Made by a program: the position numbers and the translations under genes. Below, piece by piece: positions 16,306 through 19,636 of a stretch of DNA of 19,636 bases. Origin of the DNA: Rhodobiaceae bacterium (GTDB taxonomy: Bacteria > Pseudomonadota > Alphaproteobacteria > MED-G09). The notes beneath the pieces are model-generated. The model did no database searches. It saw nothing but the letters and a program-made list of their open reading frames with translations, and was not told where the DNA came from. The stretch is from positions 48,637 through 68,272 of the forward strand of contig PAGD01000024.1 of NCBI GenBank assembly GCA_002704345.1. The letters are read 5' to 3'. Within the stretch, counting starts at the first letter, position 1, and each line of letters starts with the position of its first letter.

Positions 16306-17556
16306 CTAAACTTTTTCTATTCTTAATGAGGTAATTTGATTTCGTGTTCTACCTAATATTTTGAACTTGAATCCATAAAAGATGTAAGCGCTACCAACTT
16401 TAGGTATAGTCTGAGATTCATGAATAATTAGTCCTGCTAAAGTTGTAGCTTCTGTGTCAGGAATATCCCATCCATAGTTTCTATTAAGGTCTCTTATGCT
16501 CATACCACCATCAACATCAATTGAATTTGGCATTTGAGATATAACTTCTTCAGTTTCTAAGTCATGTTCATCGTCAATCTGACCAACAATTTCTTCTAAT
16601 ATATCTTCTAGGGTTATCAATCCCATTATTGACCCATATTCATCAACAACTAAGGCCATATGAAGTTTTTTATCTAAGAATGCGTTTAACTGTTCTTTTA
16701 AACTAGTTGTTTCAGGAACAAACCAAGGCTTAGATAGTATTTTTCTTATATCAATATTTTGAAAGTCATTATTATTTAGAAAGGCTTCTCTCGCAAGGGA
16801 TTTTATATGCAAAAGTCCTATAAAATTATCAGCACTTTCCTCCCATACTGGTATTCGAGTGTATGGAGACGATAGAATTTCAGTAATTTTATTTTCATTT
16901 ATCTCATTGATATTAACAGCTGTTATATTTTTTCTATGGACCATAACATCTTCAACATTCACATCAGGAAGGTCAAGGATAGCACCAAGCATATCACGGT
17001 CACCTTTCTTAACCTCACCATCTTGGTGGTGAATGGATATTTGCCCTCTAATTTCATCATGAGCATCAACTAGCTTTTCATTTGAGGCTTTATTTTTAAT
17101 AAAAAAACTGGATATTTTTTGAGCCAGGATAGCCACGGGTCCAAGAATAATAAATGTGATTTTTATTACGAAAGAAGATTTTAAAGACCAACGGTCCGAA
17201 TTCTCAAGCGCTATCATTTTTGGTAAAATTTCTGCAAAAATAACTACTAAAGTTGTCATTACGAATGTAGCTATAATTACCCCAACTTCACCAAATAAGG
17301 AAATAAACAAACTAGTTGCTAATACGGAGGCAAGAATATTTACAAGATTACTTCCAACTAAGAGAGTGCTTATTAAAGTGTCTTGTTTAGCAATAAGTTT
17401 TTCTAATGCCTTTGCTCTTTTATCTCCTTCATCAGCTAAATGCCTGATTCTAGCCTTGGATATCGCGGTTAAAGCAGTTTCTGACCCTGAAAAGAAAGCG
17501 GAAATAATTAATAATCCGAGAATTGAACCAATAAAAATACCAAGAGTTGTTAGCAT
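16306..17556 (-). CDS. HlyC/CorC-family CBS-domain membrane protein
   Basis: A 416-residue protein. Residues 1-150 form the DUF21/CNNM transmembrane domain with about four hydrophobic segments (near 4-24, 62-88, 91-111 and 128-150), including FFSGSETALTA and the conserved FAEILPKMIA. Residues about 205-325 hold a pair of CBS domains, with VVDEYGSIMGLITLEDILEEIVGQI typical of the second. The last 75 residues are the CorC/HlyC transporter-associated domain (VDGGMSIRDLN). It lies in the inner membrane and is linked to magnesium or other divalent cation homeostasis in this family; haemolysis is not implied. The ATG follows the aroB stop directly (TAAATG), a tight operon layout with aroK-aroB common in Alphaproteobacteria. 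Confidence 0.93.
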   Translation of the reverse strand: MLTTLGIFIGSILGLLIISAFFSGSETALTAISKARIRHLADEGDKRAKALEKLIAKQDTLISTLLVGSNLVNILASVLATSLFISLFGEVGVIIATFVMTTLVVIFAEILPKMIALENSDRWSLKSSFVIKITFIILGPVAILAQKISSFFIKNKASNEKLVDAHDEIRGQISIHHQDGEVKKGDRDMLGAILDLPDVNVEDVMVHRKNITAVNINEINENKITEILSSPYTRIPVWEESADNFIGLLHIKSLAREAFLNNNDFQNIDIRKILSKPWFVPETTSLKEQLNAFLDKKLHMALVVDEYGSIMGLITLEDILEEIVGQIDDEHDLETEEVISQMPNSIDVDGGMSIRDLNRNYGWDIPDTEATTLAGLIIHESQTIPKVGSAYIFYGFKFKILGRTRNQITSLRIEKV

Positions 17557-18672
17557 TTATTTAAACCCTACAGATATTAAGAAATCATTAATATCAGTAT
17601 CCTTAACTTCTTCTTGAATAAAGGCCTTACCAATACCATTCAATAAAATTAAAGTATTTTTATCATCTTTTCTTTTTTTGTCCTTTGCAAAAATATCAAT
17701 TATTTCATTTGCCTTGAGATCAGTATTAAGGTCAGAATAATTTGATGGAATTCCAAAATCTTTTATTATTTTGATAATTTTTTCTACATCATTACCCGAG
17801 CAAAAATCTAGCTTGTTTGAGAATTGAGCTGACAAACACATCCCAAAACCAACTGCTTCACCATGAAGTATATTTGAACCACTATTATTCATTTTATTTT
17901 CGATCGCGTGCCCGAATGTATGGCCAAGGTTTAACAATGCTCTTGTCCCCTTTTCTTGCTCATCTTCTTCAACAATCTGTGCTTTCATCTTGCAAGATGT
18001 AGAAACGGCCTCAATAAGTAAGTCCGTATTTAAGTCGAGTAGTTCTTTTTGATTAATCTCTAACCACTCAAAAAAACTTTTATTTCCTAAAACTGCATAT
18101 TTTATAACCTCTGCAAAGCCTGATATTATTTCTTTATTTGGAAGTGTTGATAATAAGCTAACATCAGCAATAACTGCTTTTGGTTGATAAAATGAACCAA
18201 CTAAGTTCTTTCCTTCACTCATATTGATTGCCGTCTTACCCCCGACAGATGAGTCAACTTGGGATAATAAAGTAGTGGGGACTTGTATAAAATCAATTCC
18301 TCGAAAGATAAGTGAAGCTGTAAAGCCAACAATATCTCCAATGACACCTCCCCCAAGAGCAATGAGAGTATCCTGACGTTCAATTTTTAAATTTAATAAT
18401 TCTTTTATTAAGCTTTCTAACTGAGAAAAGCTTTTACTCTTTTCACCTGATGGAATAATAACCACATATGTTTCTATACCACCATCATCAAGAATTTTTC
18501 TTATGGCGGGTAGAATAAAGCCTGCTACATTCTCATCAGTAACTATAAATACTTTTGGTCTAGAAATAATTTTTGATACAACACTAAAAAGCACATCTTC
18601 AATATTATCATTGACTGAAATTTTATATGATCGATCTTTTAGATCTATATTTATATCTTTATATTTTTTCAT
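17557..18672 (-). CDS. aroB: 3-dehydroquinate synthase
   Basis: A 371-residue enzyme converting DAHP into 3-dehydroquinate, the second step of the shikimate pathway, in the cytoplasm with NAD and a divalent metal. Visible motifs are the NAD-binding GGGVIGDIVGF (107-117), PTTLLSQVDSSVGGKTAIN (132-150), and the metal ligands E188 (in GFAEVIKYAVL), H251 (LGHTFGHAIEN) and H270 (HGEAVGFGM). The length is close to the usual 360-380. The ATG overlaps the aroK stop by 4 nt (ATGA), and its stop abuts the start of the CorC-like gene. Confidence 0.97.
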   Translation of the reverse strand: MKKYKDINIDLKDRSYKISVNDNIEDVLFSVVSKIISRPKVFIVTDENVAGFILPAIRKILDDGGIETYVVIIPSGEKSKSFSQLESLIKELLNLKIERQDTLIALGGGVIGDIVGFTASLIFRGIDFIQVPTTLLSQVDSSVGGKTAINMSEGKNLVGSFYQPKAVIADVSLLSTLPNKEIISGFAEVIKYAVLGNKSFFEWLEINQKELLDLNTDLLIEAVSTSCKMKAQIVEEDEQEKGTRALLNLGHTFGHAIENKMNNSGSNILHGEAVGFGMCLSAQFSNKLDFCSGNDVEKIIKIIKDFGIPSNYSDLNTDLKANEIIDIFAKDKKRKDDKNTLILLNGIGKAFIQEEVKDTDINDFLISVGFK

Positions 18673-19229
18673 TGTTTATCAATTATAAAATAATCTTCTA
18701 AAGATTTAAGAATTTTTTTAATAATTAATGATTTATCTAAACCATCAACAATTATTTCTATATTTGCCTTAGAGTATTCTCTCTCTCTCTCTTTTAAAAG
18801 TGATAATAATATTTCTTTTCGGTTGTCTACATCAAGAAGTGGTCTTTTTGTTGTATTTTTTAATCTCTCTAATAGAGTTTCTTCACTTGCATTTAGCCAG
18901 ATAGAGATACAATTTTCTTTAATTTTCTTTTGTGTCTTTTGATTAACAAAAGATCCACCACCTGAGGCTATAATCGATTGTTCTCTATTAATTAATGACT
19001 CAAAAATCTCAACTTCTTTATTTCGAAAATAGTTTTCTCCATATTTTTCAAATATATCTTTAATCGAAAGATCTAATGCCGATTCAATTTCATTATCTGA
19101 ATCATAGAACGGTAATAAAGTCTCATTGGATAAGAGTTTTCCAATTGAAGTTTTACCAACACCCATCATTCCTATTAAAACAATTGAGCGATTATTATTA
19201 AATTTAAAAGTATTTTTTTTCATTATCAT
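18669..19229 (-). CDS. aroK: Shikimate kinase
   Basis: A 186-residue kinase phosphorylating shikimate at the 3-hydroxyl. Walker A is GMMGVGKTS (20-28). Shikimate-binding residues are D43/D45 in FYDSDNEIE, R69 in YFRNKE, and GGG at 90-92. The lid has KRPLL with R129, followed by an adenine-side Arg region KEREREYSKANI. Start codons at 19229 and 19223 are both possible, because Met1 and Met3 have no clear ribosome site; the extra residues MIMKKNTFKFNNN precede the family start either way. It is the first gene of the aroK-aroB-corC operon and is divergent from the xerD side. The DNA of the lid contains a (CT)7 dinucleotide run (18779-18792). Confidence 0.95.
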   Translation of the reverse strand: MIMKKNTFKFNNNRSIVLIGMMGVGKTSIGKLLSNETLLPFYDSDNEIESALDLSIKDIFEKYGENYFRNKEVEIFESLINREQSIIASGGGSFVNQKTQKKIKENCISIWLNASEETLLERLKNTTKRPLLDVDNRKEILLSLLKEREREYSKANIEIIVDGLDKSLIIKKILKSLEDYFIIDKQ

Positions 19230-19310
19230 TTTTATAACGTTATTAATGAAATAATATAACCTTATATTTTGTATAATTATTTAATTAGCATCATTTTTTA
19301 ACAAAACAGT

Positions 19311-19316
19311 TATAAT
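19311..19316 (+). promoter_or_regulatory. putative -10 box upstream of the small ORF/xerD
   Basis: A perfect TATAAT is followed after 8 nt by AGGAGAG, which would give a short leader of about 15 nt to the small ORF. No good -35 hexamer is present at the expected spacing. The remaining part of the 107-nt gap (19230-19336) is AT-rich and should also contain the aroK promoter, which I cannot place. Confidence 0.35.
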
Positions 19317-19336
19317 ATTATTTTAGGAGAGTAGTT

Positions 19337-19474
19337 TTGAAAATAAATTATAAAATTATTATTTCATTATTTGTGGTTTTATTTTTCGTTATAATTTTTT
19401 CCTTAAGTTTTTTAGAACCAGAAGTTAGAGAAATTAATAAAGTAATATTAAACAATGATTTAAATTTTAGGTAA
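19337..19474 (+). CDS. Small predicted membrane protein (45 aa), TTG start
   Basis: A short ORF with a strong ribosome site, AGGAGAG at 19325-19331, 5 nt before a TTG start (19337-19339). The translation begins (M)KINYKIIISLFVVLFFVI and ends DLNFR before TAA. Residues about 5-25 are one hydrophobic transmembrane segment, followed by a short hydrophilic tail LEPEVREINKVI. I do not recognise a family. The stop TAA is immediately followed by the GTG of xerD, pointing to translational coupling. It could instead be a leader without a stable product, but the good Shine-Dalgarno and hydrophobic segment favour a real small protein. Confidence 0.5.
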   Translation: MKINYKIIISLFVVLFFVIIFSLSFLEPEVREINKVILNNDLNFR

Positions 19475-19636
19475 GTGAAAAAAGTTTTGAAAAATTTAGA
19501 CAATAAAACTAAGTGGAAACAATATTGGTCAAATAATTTGAAGAGATTCGATATCTTTTTTGATCATCTCTATATGGTCAGGGGGTTAAGTAAAAATTCA
19601 ATTACATCTTATAAGGATGATTTTAAGAGCTTATGT
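19475..19636 (+). CDS. xerD: XerD-like tyrosine recombinase, N-terminal fragment (cut by window end)
   Basis: The reading frame is open from a GTG directly after the small ORF stop to the window end (54 codons). The deduced residues about 24-52 match the N-terminal core-binding (SAM-like) domain of XerC/XerD integrases: RFDIFFDHLYMVRGLSKNS followed by ITSYKDDFKSL, comparable to the family pattern FLDYLxxERGLSxNTxxxYRxDLxxL. The catalytic domain lies beyond the edge. The position divergent from aroK is the usual place of xerD in Alphaproteobacteria, which favours XerD over XerC. The enzyme resolves chromosome dimers at dif. The first 20 residues are poorly conserved, so the exact start is uncertain; a TTG at 19487 is an alternative. 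Confidence 0.82.
   Translation, partial: MKKVLKNLDNKTKWKQYWSNNLKRFDIFFDHLYMVRGLSKNSITSYKDDFKSLC

Noticed and set aside
17156-17617. A 153-codon plus-strand open frame opposite the CorC-like gene
   Set aside because: It is antisense to a clear DUF21 domain and crosses into aroB; the hydrophobic look comes from the complementary codons.

Overview
The window looks like an ordinary chromosomal stretch of an AT-rich, streamlined alphaproteobacterium, probably marine. The reasons are short intergenic gaps, many overlapping or abutting genes, and several gene orders that I know from Alphaproteobacteria: bolA / DnaJ-like / cobS / cobT / rpmB; SUV3-type helicase / S4 protein / ferredoxin fdxA / carD; and xerD divergent from aroK / aroB / CorC-like. 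Low-GC clades such as those around SAR11 or HIMB59/AEGEAN-169 would fit, but a large TonB-dependent receptor argues against the most reduced SAR11 genomes. The clade assignment is inference from order and composition. I see no CRISPR, insertion sequence, prophage or integrase island; the only recombinase is a housekeeping XerD cut by the right edge.

Left part (20-7074), all on the minus strand: a likely operon runs from a SUV3-like RNA helicase through an S4 RNA-binding protein, a TerB-like protein and a 7Fe ferredoxin to a CarD-type RNA polymerase-binding regulator with a very lysine-rich N-terminal tail. Behind it, possibly from its own promoter, come a Rieske oxygenase alpha subunit and a two-domain cupin protein, then tRNA-Arg(CCT). 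The Rieske/bicupin pair is the least conventional part: no reductase or ferredoxin gene lies beside it except the general FdxA, and the first cupin domain has lost its metal-binding histidines.

Middle (7282-13603): an acyl-CoA dehydrogenase and a secreted Sel1-repeat protein form a plus-strand pair. Next is ribosomal protein L28, whose stop codon overlaps the stop of the convergent cobT. The minus-strand run DnaJ-like / CobS / CobT encodes a zinc-binding J-domain protein, an AAA+ ATPase and a VWA/MIDAS protein. BolA is transcribed divergently from the J-domain gene.

Right part (13653-19636): a TonB-dependent receptor preceded by an unusual G7 tract, then convergent CorC/HlyC-like protein, AroB and AroK as a tight minus-strand operon (ATGA overlap and TAA-ATG abutment), giving two shikimate-pathway enzymes plus a membrane CBS-domain protein. 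Divergent from aroK lies a previously uncalled 45-codon membrane-protein ORF with a good Shine-Dalgarno and TTG start, immediately followed (TAA-GTG) by the 5' end of xerD. No gene-free stretch exceeds 300 bases; the longest is about 207 bases, at 7075-7281.
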